A stretch of 64,000 nt of DNA from assembly GCA_964187655.1 (NCBI GenBank), contig CAXLMP010000045.1, positions 1 through 64,000 of the forward strand. The letters run 5' to 3'. This document shows, piece after piece, positions 7,296 to 15,809 of this stretch (the stretch's first letter is position 1; every line of letters starts with the position of its first letter). The notes beneath the pieces were generated by a model. It did not search any database and was not told the origin of the DNA. It saw nothing but the letters and a program-made list of their open reading frames with translations. A program made the translations under genes and the position numbers. Origin of the DNA: Lentimonas sp002292345. GTDB taxonomy: Bacteria > Verrucomicrobiota > Verrucomicrobiia > Opitutales > Coraliomargaritaceae.

Positions 7296-9480
7296 GGAAC
7301 TTAAGCAACTTAAGTGGATACTTGGAGGTATCTTAGCCATGTTGTCCTTATGGGCGCTGGGATCTTTAGACTTAAACAGCAGCTTTCACCTCACCTTTGG
7401 TATGGCAGCAGTTTTTGCTGCACTTATTCGGCCTCAAACGGTCGCTGCGATCCCGCCATTTTTTTGGCGTGTTGCTGCACCTGCGATGCTGTTGATCGTC
7501 TTAGTCGATTTTGGATTCGGGTTTATTAATTTCTTCCCTCCCTTGATGCGAATGGTGATGCTACTATTAGCCTACAGGGCGCTTGCACCACGTACTCGAC
7601 GCGAAGATCTACAATTGGTTCTGTTGTGCCTATTTGGTATAGTGGTTTCAGGTGCGCTCACGGTGTCGCTTCTTTTTGCGGTTCAGATTTTATTGTTCAC
7701 GCCAATTGCGATGGCGTTGTTGTTGGTCATTTGTCTGCTGGACGGAAGACCTGAGGAGCGCAATCTGCCAAGTTGGAAGCGATTTAGTTGGAGGCAATTA
7801 ATCACTCGTGTCTGGTTAGTGGCAGATATTCGCGTGTTAGCGTGGGTCACATTGCTTTTTTCTTTCGTGGTCATTGCATCGATGGCCCTCTTTGTATCAA
7901 TTCCGCGTTTTAATTTGGAGCAGGCAATTCCCTTCATGCAGCTTCAGGCGGAGGCTAAATCTGGATTTAGTGACGTCGTTAAACTGGGTTCGGTTTCAGA
8001 GATTACTGAAGACCATAGCATCGCACTGCGAGTGGATGCGCCAAGTATGCAGGCAATCATTTCGACACCGTATTGGCGTATCTTAATACTCGATCAATAT
8101 CATGACGGTGAGTTTCGACTATCATCACAGTCGCGGGAATTTCGCCGACAAGAGCGGTTACGATTGATCCCGAGTTGGGATGATTGGAAGGTGCCACATC
8201 AACAACGTAATGCGCAACTATGGACCTTCTATTTCGAAGGTGGTATCAGTCAGTATTTACCTTTGCCGGGTGCATTTCAATCGATGCGTTTCGCAACAGA
8301 TCAAGATACAGTGCGCTTGCCTGATCTGCATGTAGTCGGGCTCGATGTAGTGCCGCAAAGCGCCGTGTCTTATCAAATTGAGGATTTACTATGGGAGGTA
8401 CGATCGCCCGCGTCTGCCACAGAAAACCAAGCCTTCTTTGACTACTCGACAGGTGTCGAAATTAAGGACGAAGACATGCTTCGATTCCCACTGACTACGT
8501 TGGGACTAAACATCGCTCAACAAGATCGTGCACTTCTGACGCGTTTGAATCGTGACTTAATCGGTGAATCTGCCAGCCTCTCGGTCGCTGAGTATAGTCA
8601 ATTGGTCACAAATTATTTAAGGAGGAACTATAGATATTCCTTAACGCCGAATGGCACAAATCAAGCTGAGGACCCGGTGGTTGCTTGGATTACAGCAGGG
8701 GACGCGGGTCACTGCGAACTGTTTGCGAGTGCCTTTGTTCTGTTGGCAAGAGATGCAGGCTATCCAGCACGTATGGTTGTCGGATTTGTTGGTGGCGGTT
8801 GGAATACGGTCGAAGACTTCTTTGTTGTGCGTAACAGTAATGCCCACGCATGGGCTGAAATTTATGATGCCTACACACAAGAATGGCTGCGCGTCGATCC
8901 GACTCCTGGCGCGAGCCCAAGCAATCCCGATCTGCCCCTGCCTGCTAGTTTTGAAATGGAAACTGGCATAAGTGCCTGGGTTGATAGTTTGCGTATGCAG
9001 TGGTATCGGCGGATCGTCAATTTTGACCAGCAAGATCAGGTTGAATTGGCAACTTCGATGCTCGATTTAGGTAACCAATTATTGAAGTCTCTGTCTGTTA
9101 AATTCAAAGAGGTAAGGACCACCCTAATCGATTGGTTGCAGCGCCCCTTCAGCCGAGGCAGCTTTATTGGCGGGGGCGTGTTACTATGCCTTTGCTTCGC
9201 TGTTGTCTATCTTTGGCGCACACGGTTCCGATGGCTGCATCTTTTACCGCGTATGTTGAGGCGGAAACAAGGGCTGGATCCAATTCGTAAGATGGCCTCT
9301 CGGCTCTTGCATCGTGTGCAGGTGCAAATGGCTGAGTTGGAACTAAATGATCCGCGCTTGGGTAAGCTACGAGATGCCCTTAAAGAATTGGAAGCAGTGC
9401 GCTTTGGACCAGCAGTTACAATGGACGTGGCGAAATCAGTCTTTGCCAAGGCGAAGCAGATCTTACGCAAACGCCATTGA
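7258..9480 (+). CDS. TgpA-type membrane transglutaminase-like protein
   Basis: 740 residues. About seven hydrophobic segments fill residues 18-220 (DUF3488/TgpA N-terminal region), then a periplasmic domain with a transglutaminase core, and a further transmembrane segment near 630-650 followed by a cytosolic DUF4129-like tail. The catalytic triad is readable: Cys486 in AGHCELFAS, His530 in NAHAWAE, Asp547 in RVDPTPG. Proteins of this type crosslink or hydrolyse amide bonds at the cell envelope; TgpA is essential in Pseudomonas aeruginosa. The start overlaps the DUF58 gene, so coupling is likely. Its stop is three bases from the convergent tsaE stop. Confidence 0.88.
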   Translation: MSMRINQARLTIEELKQLKWILGGILAMLSLWALGSLDLNSSFHLTFGMAAVFAALIRPQTVAAIPPFFWRVAAPAMLLIVLVDFGFGFINFFPPLMRMVMLLLAYRALAPRTRREDLQLVLLCLFGIVVSGALTVSLLFAVQILLFTPIAMALLLVICLLDGRPEERNLPSWKRFSWRQLITRVWLVADIRVLAWVTLLFSFVVIASMALFVSIPRFNLEQAIPFMQLQAEAKSGFSDVVKLGSVSEITEDHSIALRVDAPSMQAIISTPYWRILILDQYHDGEFRLSSQSREFRRQERLRLIPSWDDWKVPHQQRNAQLWTFYFEGGISQYLPLPGAFQSMRFATDQDTVRLPDLHVVGLDVVPQSAVSYQIEDLLWEVRSPASATENQAFFDYSTGVEIKDEDMLRFPLTTLGLNIAQQDRALLTRLNRDLIGESASLSVAEYSQLVTNYLRRNYRYSLTPNGTNQAEDPVVAWITAGDAGHCELFASAFVLLARDAGYPARMVVGFVGGGWNTVEDFFVVRNSNAHAWAEIYDAYTQEWLRVDPTPGASPSNPDLPLPASFEMETGISAWVDSLRMQWYRRIVNFDQQDQVELATSMLDLGNQLLKSLSVKFKEVRTTLIDWLQRPFSRGSFIGGGVLLCLCFAVVYLWRTRFRWLHLLPRMLRRKQGLDPIRKMASRLLHRVQVQMAELELNDPRLGKLRDALKELEAVRFGPAVTMDVAKSVFAKAKQILRKRH

Positions 9481-9483
9481 ATT

Positions 9484-9933
9484 TTAAGCGCCGAGGCGAA
9501 TCCGGTGCGCAGTGTCAGCATCGATATTAAGATATAGGTGCCATGTGTCCTCAGGTAAGCAGTCGGCGATACGGTCGGGCCATTCGACCGCTAGGCACCA
9601 CGGTGGAGCGAGAAAGTCGTCGATCATCAGTGCATCCAGATCAGCGCCCGAGGCTAGGCGGTAGGCATCAAGATGCACCAACTGGCGGCTGCCTTGGTAG
9701 AGCGTATATAAATTAAAAGTCGGACTGGTGACAGGCTCGACAATATTCCATGTGCGAGCTAAGCCGCGAATAAAAGTGGTTTTGCCCGCGCCGAGGTCGC
9801 CATGCAAGGCGAGTACCTGATTCTCTGGCACTAAAGCTGCGAATGCGCCAGCAATCTGTTCGGTGCCTGCGGCGGAAGTCGTGACGATCCCTTTGCGGAG
9901 TTCTTGCAGGAGGTCTGTGTTTGCGCAGTTCAT
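9484..9933 (-). CDS. tsaE: tRNA threonylcarbamoyladenosine biosynthesis ATPase TsaE
   Basis: 149 residues, the usual family size. P-loop GDLGAGKTT at residues 45-53, then VTSPTFNLYTLY and LVHLDAYRL, and AVEWPDRI, all conserved TsaE blocks. It works with TsaB and TsaD to place the t6A modification at position 37 of ANN-decoding tRNAs. The start forms an ATGA overlap with the thiL stop, so the pair is co-translated. No tsaB or tsaD lies in this window. Confidence 0.93.
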   Translation of the reverse strand: MNCANTDLLQELRKGIVTTSAAGTEQIAGAFAALVPENQVLALHGDLGAGKTTFIRGLARTWNIVEPVTSPTFNLYTLYQGSRQLVHLDAYRLASGADLDALMIDDFLAPPWCLAVEWPDRIADCLPEDTWHLYLNIDADTAHRIRLGA

Positions 9934-10907
9934 GAACTCTTCAAATGCTCAAAACCATGCGACCATGGCAAGGCTGTGTTTGTTGCTGAATCAATTAATT
10001 TTTCGTCGCTGGAAGATTCTAGAATGCTGCCAATTTGCTGCAACTCAGTCTCGGGAAACTGCGCTGACCATTGCGCTTCGAAGGCATGGCAGTTCACTAA
10101 CGAGTCCAACGTGAAGACCAATTCGTAGTCCTCGCCATCGCAGCAAGCATGCTGTAATGCGCTACAGCCAGACGTTTTTGCTAAATTATGCGCTGCTGGA
10201 GCGATTGGTAGCGCGCTTAAATCAAGTGCTGCATGCGAAGCTGGCGGCAACAAGGACTTCAAGTCTTTTGCCAATCCGTCAGTTAAATCCATTTGTGCAC
10301 TGCAGTCGGGATGCTGCGCGAGCCATTGGCCTTCAGTTAAGCGTGGTTGAAATTTATAATGTTTACCCAAGATGCTTCCGCCTAGGGTGCCTGTTACGTA
10401 GATGAAATCTCCACACTTCGCAGTGCTACGCAATTTAGGGCTCAATGCTTGCCCGGTTAACGTTAATACCGCGGAGAAATTACCTGGTGCAAGGCTGCTA
10501 ATGTCGCCGCCAACTAGGCTGATTCGGTAGTGCTCACAGCACTGCCGAATACCAATGAAAAAGCGCTCTAGCCATTGAGTGCATACGTCCGGGCCGCAGA
10601 GTAGGGCGAGCACTGCTGGGCCAGGTGTGCCTCCCATCGCTGCAATGTCGCTGAGGTTACGTTTGACCAACTTAGCGCCCGCATCTTCGGGAGATACGCT
10701 GGCATCAAAGTGTTGCCCATAAGTGATGCTGTCGACGGTCAGAATCTGTTGGCCACTGTTGATCGGCTTCAGCACTGCGCAATCGTCACCAATACCGTGC
10801 GGCGAAGCCGGACTTACGGGCCCTAGCCATTTACCAATCTGCTGAATCAATGCGACTTCGCCAAGCTGCGAGACACTGTCGGCAAAATCATGCGTAAAGG
10901 GTACCAT
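9930..10907 (-). CDS. thiL: Thiamine-monophosphate kinase ThiL
   Basis: 325 residues from ATG 10907; upstream codons remain open to 11075, but they would overlap xth and lack family similarity. Motifs: GIGDDCAVLK near the N-terminus (Mg-ATP site), MGGTP and ALLCGPD, VGGDISS, LTGQALS, DLTDGLAKDL and GEDYELVFT near the C-terminus. It phosphorylates thiamine monophosphate to the active cofactor thiamine diphosphate, which SucA in this same window uses. Start is eight bases after the xth stop. Confidence 0.93.
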   Translation of the reverse strand: MVPFTHDFADSVSQLGEVALIQQIGKWLGPVSPASPHGIGDDCAVLKPINSGQQILTVDSITYGQHFDASVSPEDAGAKLVKRNLSDIAAMGGTPGPAVLALLCGPDVCTQWLERFFIGIRQCCEHYRISLVGGDISSLAPGNFSAVLTLTGQALSPKLRSTAKCGDFIYVTGTLGGSILGKHYKFQPRLTEGQWLAQHPDCSAQMDLTDGLAKDLKSLLPPASHAALDLSALPIAPAAHNLAKTSGCSALQHACCDGEDYELVFTLDSLVNCHAFEAQWSAQFPETELQQIGSILESSSDEKLIDSATNTALPWSHGFEHLKSS

Positions 10908-10915
10908 CTTGAAAC

Positions 10916-11701
10916 TTATCGTAAAATCAATGCGACTGGGCAATGGTCGGAGCCTTCGACATGATCCAAAATTTGAGCATCCTGAATCTGTGAACTCAGC
11001 GTCGCAGAGACACAGAAGTAGTCCAGTCGCCAACCGATATTGCGCGAGCGAGCACCAGCACGATACGACCACCAACTATAACGTTCGGTGGCGTCAGGGT
11101 AGAGTTGCCTGAAGCTATCAACGAAGCCGGCTTCTAGGATCGCATCGAAACGGGCACGCTCTTCGACGGTGAAACCAGCATTCTTCTTATTCGACGTTGG
11201 ATTAGTCAGGTCGATTTCTTGATGGGCTACATTAAGATCTCCGCAAAAGATGACTGGCTTTTGCAATTCGAGTGCTTGGCAGTGAGCAAGGAAATCGACG
11301 TCCCATTCTTGAGTACGATAATCCAGGCGCTTTGGGCGTTTGTTTTCGTCGTGATTCTGCGCGTTTGGCGTGTAGACTGTTACTAAGAAATAGTCATGGA
11401 ATTCAGCAGTAATCACGCGCCCCTCGTCATCGTGCTTCTCGATGCCCAAGCCGAATTGAACTGAGAGGGGAGCCGTTTTACTGATGATCGCAGTGCCCGA
11501 ATAGCCCTTCTTAGTCGCGCAGTTCCAATAGATATGTGGATAACCCGCAAATGCGAAATCATCGACTATATCTTGAGAAATCTTGGTTTCTTGCAAACAG
11601 ATGACGTCTGGCTCTTCACTGTCGAGGAAGGATTCGAAGCCCTTCTTGATCGCAGCGCGCAGACCATTAACGTTCCATGAAATGAGTTTTTGTGGAGTCA
11701 T
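10916..11701 (-). CDS. xth: Exodeoxyribonuclease III (AP endonuclease)
   Basis: 261 residues, normal for the ExoA/Xth family. Motifs in order: SWNVNGLRA (Asn metal/phosphate contacts), CLQETKI (metal-binding Glu), GDLNVAHQEIDL (catalytic Asp/Asn), WRLDYFCVS and GSDHCPV (catalytic Asp-His). Acts in base-excision repair on abasic sites and 3' blocked ends. First gene of the xth-thiL-tsaE run; its upstream side is the long non-coding interval shared with the divergent pilin genes. Confidence 0.95.
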   Translation of the reverse strand: MTPQKLISWNVNGLRAAIKKGFESFLDSEEPDVICLQETKISQDIVDDFAFAGYPHIYWNCATKKGYSGTAIISKTAPLSVQFGLGIEKHDDEGRVITAEFHDYFLVTVYTPNAQNHDENKRPKRLDYRTQEWDVDFLAHCQALELQKPVIFCGDLNVAHQEIDLTNPTSNKKNAGFTVEERARFDAILEAGFVDSFRQLYPDATERYSWWSYRAGARSRNIGWRLDYFCVSATLSSQIQDAQILDHVEGSDHCPVALILR

Positions 11702-12127
11702 AGATATAGTTTTAATAAGGAGTAATGCTAAGAAGTAAATGTAAGTATGCGCAGGGTGCAGAGTTAATTTACTTAGATATATCCAATCATTATATTTTTA
11801 CTCTAAGCCACTGAATTACATAAACTTAAAGAAGAATAAATATTCTATAGTAACACGATACGATAGTACACTATTTATAGCCATAATCTGTAGGCCAAAA
11901 TATGCAGAACTTGCTGGAGCCGATAAACTTTAGCCAAATTCGTGAACCTCGCACTCAGGCGGGAAGACATGTTACGAGCGTAGTACAAAATCAAACGAAC
12001 CTAGACAGTCAGAAAGTTGCGCAATACCAGTGTTAAACCTGTAAATTTTTTGTAATTCAAAGATCTAAGCGTCAAGATTTGGCTAAGGTTCTTGTGTAAT
12101 AAGTGAGATCGGTTCAAATTATATAAT
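11702..12127 (+). other. 426-bp AT-rich non-coding interval with a possible structured RNA leader
   Basis: No convincing gene lies between the divergent xth and pilin genes. The plus strand holds a two-stem fold at 11939-11978: TTCGTGAAC (11939-11947) pairs with GTTACGAG (11971-11978) with one bulged G, and inside it CTCGC (11948-11952) pairs with GCGGG (11959-11963) around the loop ACTCAG, leaving AAGACAT unpaired. GC content there is clearly higher than in the surrounding AT-rich DNA. It could be part of a 5' leader or riboswitch for the pilin operon. I do not recognise a known class. Confidence 0.35.
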
Positions 12128-12559
12128 ATGAATTTTTCGCATAATCGACAGAGTGCATTTACTCTGATCGAAGTGATGGTCGCTATGATTGTTTTTTCAA
12201 TGGCTATTGCCGGTGGTTTGCTGGGGATTAGTCGTGGTTTTGAGTTGATTGATACCACTCGTAATTACACTCGTAGTTCGCAGGTGCTGCAAAGTGAGCT
12301 AGAACTATTAAGAACTTTACCGTGGTTGACTTTCTCCCAACTGTCGGAATCGGTACTAACCGAAAAATTTCAAGAGCAGATTATTGATCAGTTCGGCGAA
12401 GACTCTTACGTCGGAGCGGTTACAACAGAACTGACGGGCGGAGACCTAATGAAGGTGATGGTGACCGTCGAGTGGTCTACGCGTAAAGGGCGTGTGCATA
12501 CTTTAAATTATGTGACATTTTTCACAGAAGGAGGCGTTAATGATTACTACCTTAACTAA
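12128..12559 (+). CDS. Type IV prepilin-like protein (PilV/GspI-like)
   Basis: 143 residues. Leader of ten residues ending QSA, then FTLIEVMVAMIVFSMAIAGG: class III signal with Phe+1 and Glu+5. The residue before the cleavage point is Ala, not the usual Gly. The remainder is small and mostly beta, with no diagnostic motif. It is the first of three overlapping or closely spaced prepilin-like genes, an arrangement typical of minor pilins that prime type IV pili. Start overlaps the end of an AT-rich stretch; no Shine-Dalgarno is visible. Confidence 0.75.
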   Translation: MNFSHNRQSAFTLIEVMVAMIVFSMAIAGGLLGISRGFELIDTTRNYTRSSQVLQSELELLRTLPWLTFSQLSESVLTEKFQEQIIDQFGEDSYVGAVTTELTGGDLMKVMVTVEWSTRKGRVHTLNYVTFFTEGGVNDYYLN

Positions 12560-13139
12560 TACAAAGAGACAGTCGTGCCTGGCTTTTACGCTGGTTGAGT
12601 TGATGTTTTCAGTAGCCATCCTGATGATTGCGCTCGGCTCAATTACGGGGACGTTTATGGTCTTCGCTAAAAGTTCCGCTAGCCTTGGTGAGTACGTTGA
12701 TATGAGCTCTGAGAGTCGCAAGGCACTAGAATTGTTTTCTCGAGATGTGCGTGCAGCTGATGGAATTACGGTAATCGGTGCTGCTAGCTCAAATGGCGTG
12801 GTCTACACTGATCAAGGATTGAGCCTAACGTTCCCAGATTATTATGGTAATAAGTCGGTGACGTATAGTTATGATTCCACCAGCGGCATATTGCGCCGAA
12901 TCGAATCTTATGAAGGCACACAAAACGAAACGAATCTTTTGACTGGTATGCAGCAATTTAAAATACAACTTTTTCAAGCTCCAGGTGACGACTTCGAGTC
13001 CATTTCGGGGCCGGTTGCATCTGTTAATGAATGGGCCAAAAGCCTACAATTAGATGCGGAGTTGATACGAACCGTGGCAGCTCTTGATAATACTGACTAT
13101 ATCATTTCTGCACGCTTTATGATGCGGAATATGAATTAG
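12540..13139 (+). CDS. Type IV prepilin-like protein (PilW/GspJ-like)
   Basis: 199 residues. Leader ends CLA, then FTLVELMFSVAILMIALGSI, a prepilin N-terminus (Phe+1, Glu+5), again with Ala at -1. The helix continues into ESRKALELFSRDVRAADGI, the pattern seen after the pilin helix in PilW/GspJ-like minor pilins. Overlaps the preceding gene by 20 bp, indicating coupled translation, and is followed after 16 bp by the PilX-like gene. Function inferred: minor pilin or pseudopilin. Confidence 0.75.
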   Translation: MITTLTNTKRQSCLAFTLVELMFSVAILMIALGSITGTFMVFAKSSASLGEYVDMSSESRKALELFSRDVRAADGITVIGAASSNGVVYTDQGLSLTFPDYYGNKSVTYSYDSTSGILRRIESYEGTQNETNLLTGMQQFKIQLFQAPGDDFESISGPVASVNEWAKSLQLDAELIRTVAALDNTDYIISARFMMRNMN

Positions 13140-13155
13140 AACCGACTCAAATCTT

Positions 13156-14520
13156 ATGACACGATATCACACAATGACGACAGTGAGCCGCGGCAAGGAG
13201 GGCTCAGCACTAATGACTGCGATTATCGCGATGTTTGTGGTCTCTCTTTTAGTCGGTGGATACATGACGCTGGCATCATCTGAGTACCGCCTAGCCACGC
13301 GCTCTCTTTTAATCGGCGCGAGCTTTTCGCTGGCTGAAGGCGGGGTAGACCTAGCAATCGATGCACTGAATGATGGCGATACTAGCGGTTGGAATGTAAG
13401 TGGGTCTACATGGACTCGCGAAGTCACTGGTATCGAAATCACTACAGGCGGGACGGGCTCAATACGAGTGGTGATTATAGATGCGACTGGCGCAAATTCT
13501 CAGACACCTACAGTCCACTCAGAGGGTATCATATCTGGTCATCCGTCTGGAGATGTCACCAAGCAACTGAAAGTGGCGCTGACTAGTGGGTTCTTTCCAT
13601 ATAAAAATGGATTTGATTCGAAAAATGGTTTCGTTTTAAAAGGTCAAAACGTAACTATGGATAGTTATAACTCCGCTGACGGCGCTTATAGTGGCAGTAA
13701 CAGAGGATCTGAAATTCGGGTCTCTACGGTTTCGATCGAAACCGATGCGATTGATATCGGTAATGCAAATATCTTTGGTTACGTAGCGGTTGGCGCTACG
13801 CTTGCTTCTGGACAAACAGGCTCGGATGTTATCGATGTCGGAAAAAATGGTACTATTAGTTCCTACGGTGAGGCGCAGATCGTCCAAGAAGATCGTATTT
13901 TGACGGATTATTACGCATCTTTCCCCACTCGCGCTGCTCCGTCGGTCTCGTCTGGATGGGAATTCCCTGCTTCTGGAACAATCACGACTAGTGGCACCTA
14001 CTACGTGGATGGCGATTGGTCATTAGGAGGAGCCAGCGGGGCGCTAGTTATTGCCCCGGGCATCGACGTCATACTTGTGGTCACTGGAGAGTTCGAGTTA
14101 AAAGGTAATGCGACACTTACTCTAGATACCGATGCCACCTTAAAGCTCTTCGTTGAAGGCGACGTATCCATCGGTGGCAATGGGGTATTAAACTCCTCCA
14201 ATCCAGAGAATTTAGAGGTCATTGGGACAAATACTAATGAGGGCGTGCAGACGATAAAAATTAACGGCAATGGTCAATTATCCGCTACAGTGTATGCCCC
14301 AAATGCAAATGTGGAACTAAAGGGTGGAGGTAGTTCCGGTCGCATCTATGGTGCCGTGGTTGCGTATGATGCGTCTCTCGTCGGCAATAGCCATTTTAGC
14401 TTTGATGAGGCTTTAGCCGACGTGAATTTAGGAGGCACTGACTACGAAGTGTTTGAGTGGTTAGAAATGACCAATACCACCTATGAGACGACTATGGTGT
14501 CGTTAGATGGTTACTTTTAA
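13156..14520 (+). CDS. PilX-like surface protein with large beta-rich domain
   Basis: 454 residues. Residues 1-60 look like PilX: basic leader, EGSALMTAIIAMFVVSLLVG and a short helix (TRSLLIGASFSLAEGGVDLA), without Glu+5. The rest is rich in Gly, Thr, Ser and Asn with repeated short strands (for example DGDWSLGGASGALVIAPG, LKGNATLTLDTDATLKLFVEG, GNGQLSATVYAPNANVELKG), the pattern of a parallel beta-helix or DUF7305-type domain found behind PilX N-termini. Probably exported and possibly tip-located or adhesive. An alternative start is ATG 13174. It converges on mnmA with 18 bp between stops. Confidence 0.7.
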   Translation: MTRYHTMTTVSRGKEGSALMTAIIAMFVVSLLVGGYMTLASSEYRLATRSLLIGASFSLAEGGVDLAIDALNDGDTSGWNVSGSTWTREVTGIEITTGGTGSIRVVIIDATGANSQTPTVHSEGIISGHPSGDVTKQLKVALTSGFFPYKNGFDSKNGFVLKGQNVTMDSYNSADGAYSGSNRGSEIRVSTVSIETDAIDIGNANIFGYVAVGATLASGQTGSDVIDVGKNGTISSYGEAQIVQEDRILTDYYASFPTRAAPSVSSGWEFPASGTITTSGTYYVDGDWSLGGASGALVIAPGIDVILVVTGEFELKGNATLTLDTDATLKLFVEGDVSIGGNGVLNSSNPENLEVIGTNTNEGVQTIKINGNGQLSATVYAPNANVELKGGGSSGRIYGAVVAYDASLVGNSHFSFDEALADVNLGGTDYEVFEWLEMTNTTYETTMVSLDGYF

Positions 14521-14538
14521 GAGACGGGGCTTCGGCGC

Positions 14539-15609
14539 TTATCGGTAGAATCCGCCGCCTAGCAGTGTTTCGCCGTGGTAAAATGCGATAATTTGGCCGG
14601 CTGCGAGGGCACGCTGCGGTTCATCAAACACGACTTTTGCGGTGTCGACTCCGGTCGGCGTATAAGTGATCTGTTGCGAAGCATCTCGGTAGCGCGGTTT
14701 CGCTAGAAGCTTGCATGGCTCAGTGATGGGGTGATTCACAAAACTGAGGCCATATACCTCGAACTCTTGGCCAAACAGGCCGGGAGACTCTGGCTTGTCG
14801 AAGCCGATGATCAGCTGGTTGCGCACCATGTTGAAGCCGATTACCACGTAGAACTCGTTGTCGGTGTTGGATGGCACACCGATCCAGCGCCGTTGACCTA
14901 AAGTATAACGATGCAGTCCCTGATGCTGGCCGAGTACTTTACCGTCTGCATTGACGATGTCGCCGGGCTTATCATCTATGTAATATTCAAGGAAGCGGTT
15001 GATATTCATATCGCCAAGGAAGCAGATACCCTGACTGTCTTTCTTCTCCGCATTAGGGAGCTGGTGTTGCTTAGCTAGCGCACGAACAGCTGGCTTACTG
15101 AGTTCGCCAATGGGGAAAATCGCGTGCTCGATTTGCTCCTGCTGTAGCATGGCAAGGAAGTAAGTTTGGTCCTTATTGCCATCCACACCTTGTACCAGAT
15201 CAAAACTACTGTCGGCGTTTAGACGTTTGCGTACGTAATGCCCAGTGGCCAGCCCATCGAATCCACGGTCGAGCGCATAATCCTGAAAAATGCCGAACTT
15301 CATCTCGCGGTTGCACATGATGTCTGGGTTTGGCGTAATTCCTTTTTTGTAGCCCTCGACAAGGTAGTGGACGACGTGTTCGCGATACTCATTGACGAGG
15401 TTAACAATTTCGAAATCAATGCCGAGATGCTCGGCGACGGCGCGCGCATCTTCGATGTCTTGCTGCGCGGGGCAATCGGCGAGGGGCATTTCCTCATTCA
15501 TCCATGTGCGGATGTAGGCACCGGACACCTCATAGCCTTGCTCTTTAAGTAAAAGAGCCGCCACGGCGCTATCAACACCACCGGATAAGGCTACCAGGAT
15601 TTTTTTCAT
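14539..15609 (-). CDS. mnmA: tRNA-specific 2-thiouridylase MnmA
   Basis: 356 residues. PP-loop ATPase motif SGGVDS at 9-14, first catalytic Cys99 in NPDIMCNREMKFG, second catalytic Cys196 in DSQGICFLGD, and GHYVR plus KDQTYFL between them. Installs the 2-thio group at U34 of Lys, Glu and Gln tRNAs using persulfide sulfur delivered by a relay. The length and both cysteines are intact. The gene is monocistronic, convergent with the PilX-like gene. Confidence 0.96.
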   Translation of the reverse strand: MKKILVALSGGVDSAVAALLLKEQGYEVSGAYIRTWMNEEMPLADCPAQQDIEDARAVAEHLGIDFEIVNLVNEYREHVVHYLVEGYKKGITPNPDIMCNREMKFGIFQDYALDRGFDGLATGHYVRKRLNADSSFDLVQGVDGNKDQTYFLAMLQQEQIEHAIFPIGELSKPAVRALAKQHQLPNAEKKDSQGICFLGDMNINRFLEYYIDDKPGDIVNADGKVLGQHQGLHRYTLGQRRWIGVPSNTDNEFYVVIGFNMVRNQLIIGFDKPESPGLFGQEFEVYGLSFVNHPITEPCKLLAKPRYRDASQQITYTPTGVDTAKVVFDEPQRALAAGQIIAFYHGETLLGGGFYR

Positions 15610-15809
15610 CGTCCGAACAAAACGTCATCAACGCATGTCGTCAATACGACTCAAAGTACTTATTGATGTAAAAATACACATTTTGCATGTTTCTGGATGA
15701 TTAAATTAAATCTAAGTGCGAGGATAGCTCGATCGTGCAATGAATCGAATAGAATTCGGAAAGGGTATTGCCCTCTAATGAAATCTTATTGATTGATAAG
15801 TCCTATTTT

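Noticed and set aside
12122..12127. TATAAT directly before the first pilin ATG as a -10 box
   Set aside because: Transcription would start inside the gene and no -35 element lies at a normal distance; likely AT-rich chance.
12001..12258. 85-codon minus-strand frame over the pilin leader
   Set aside because: Overlaps the prepilin signal region on the other strand; no protein motif.
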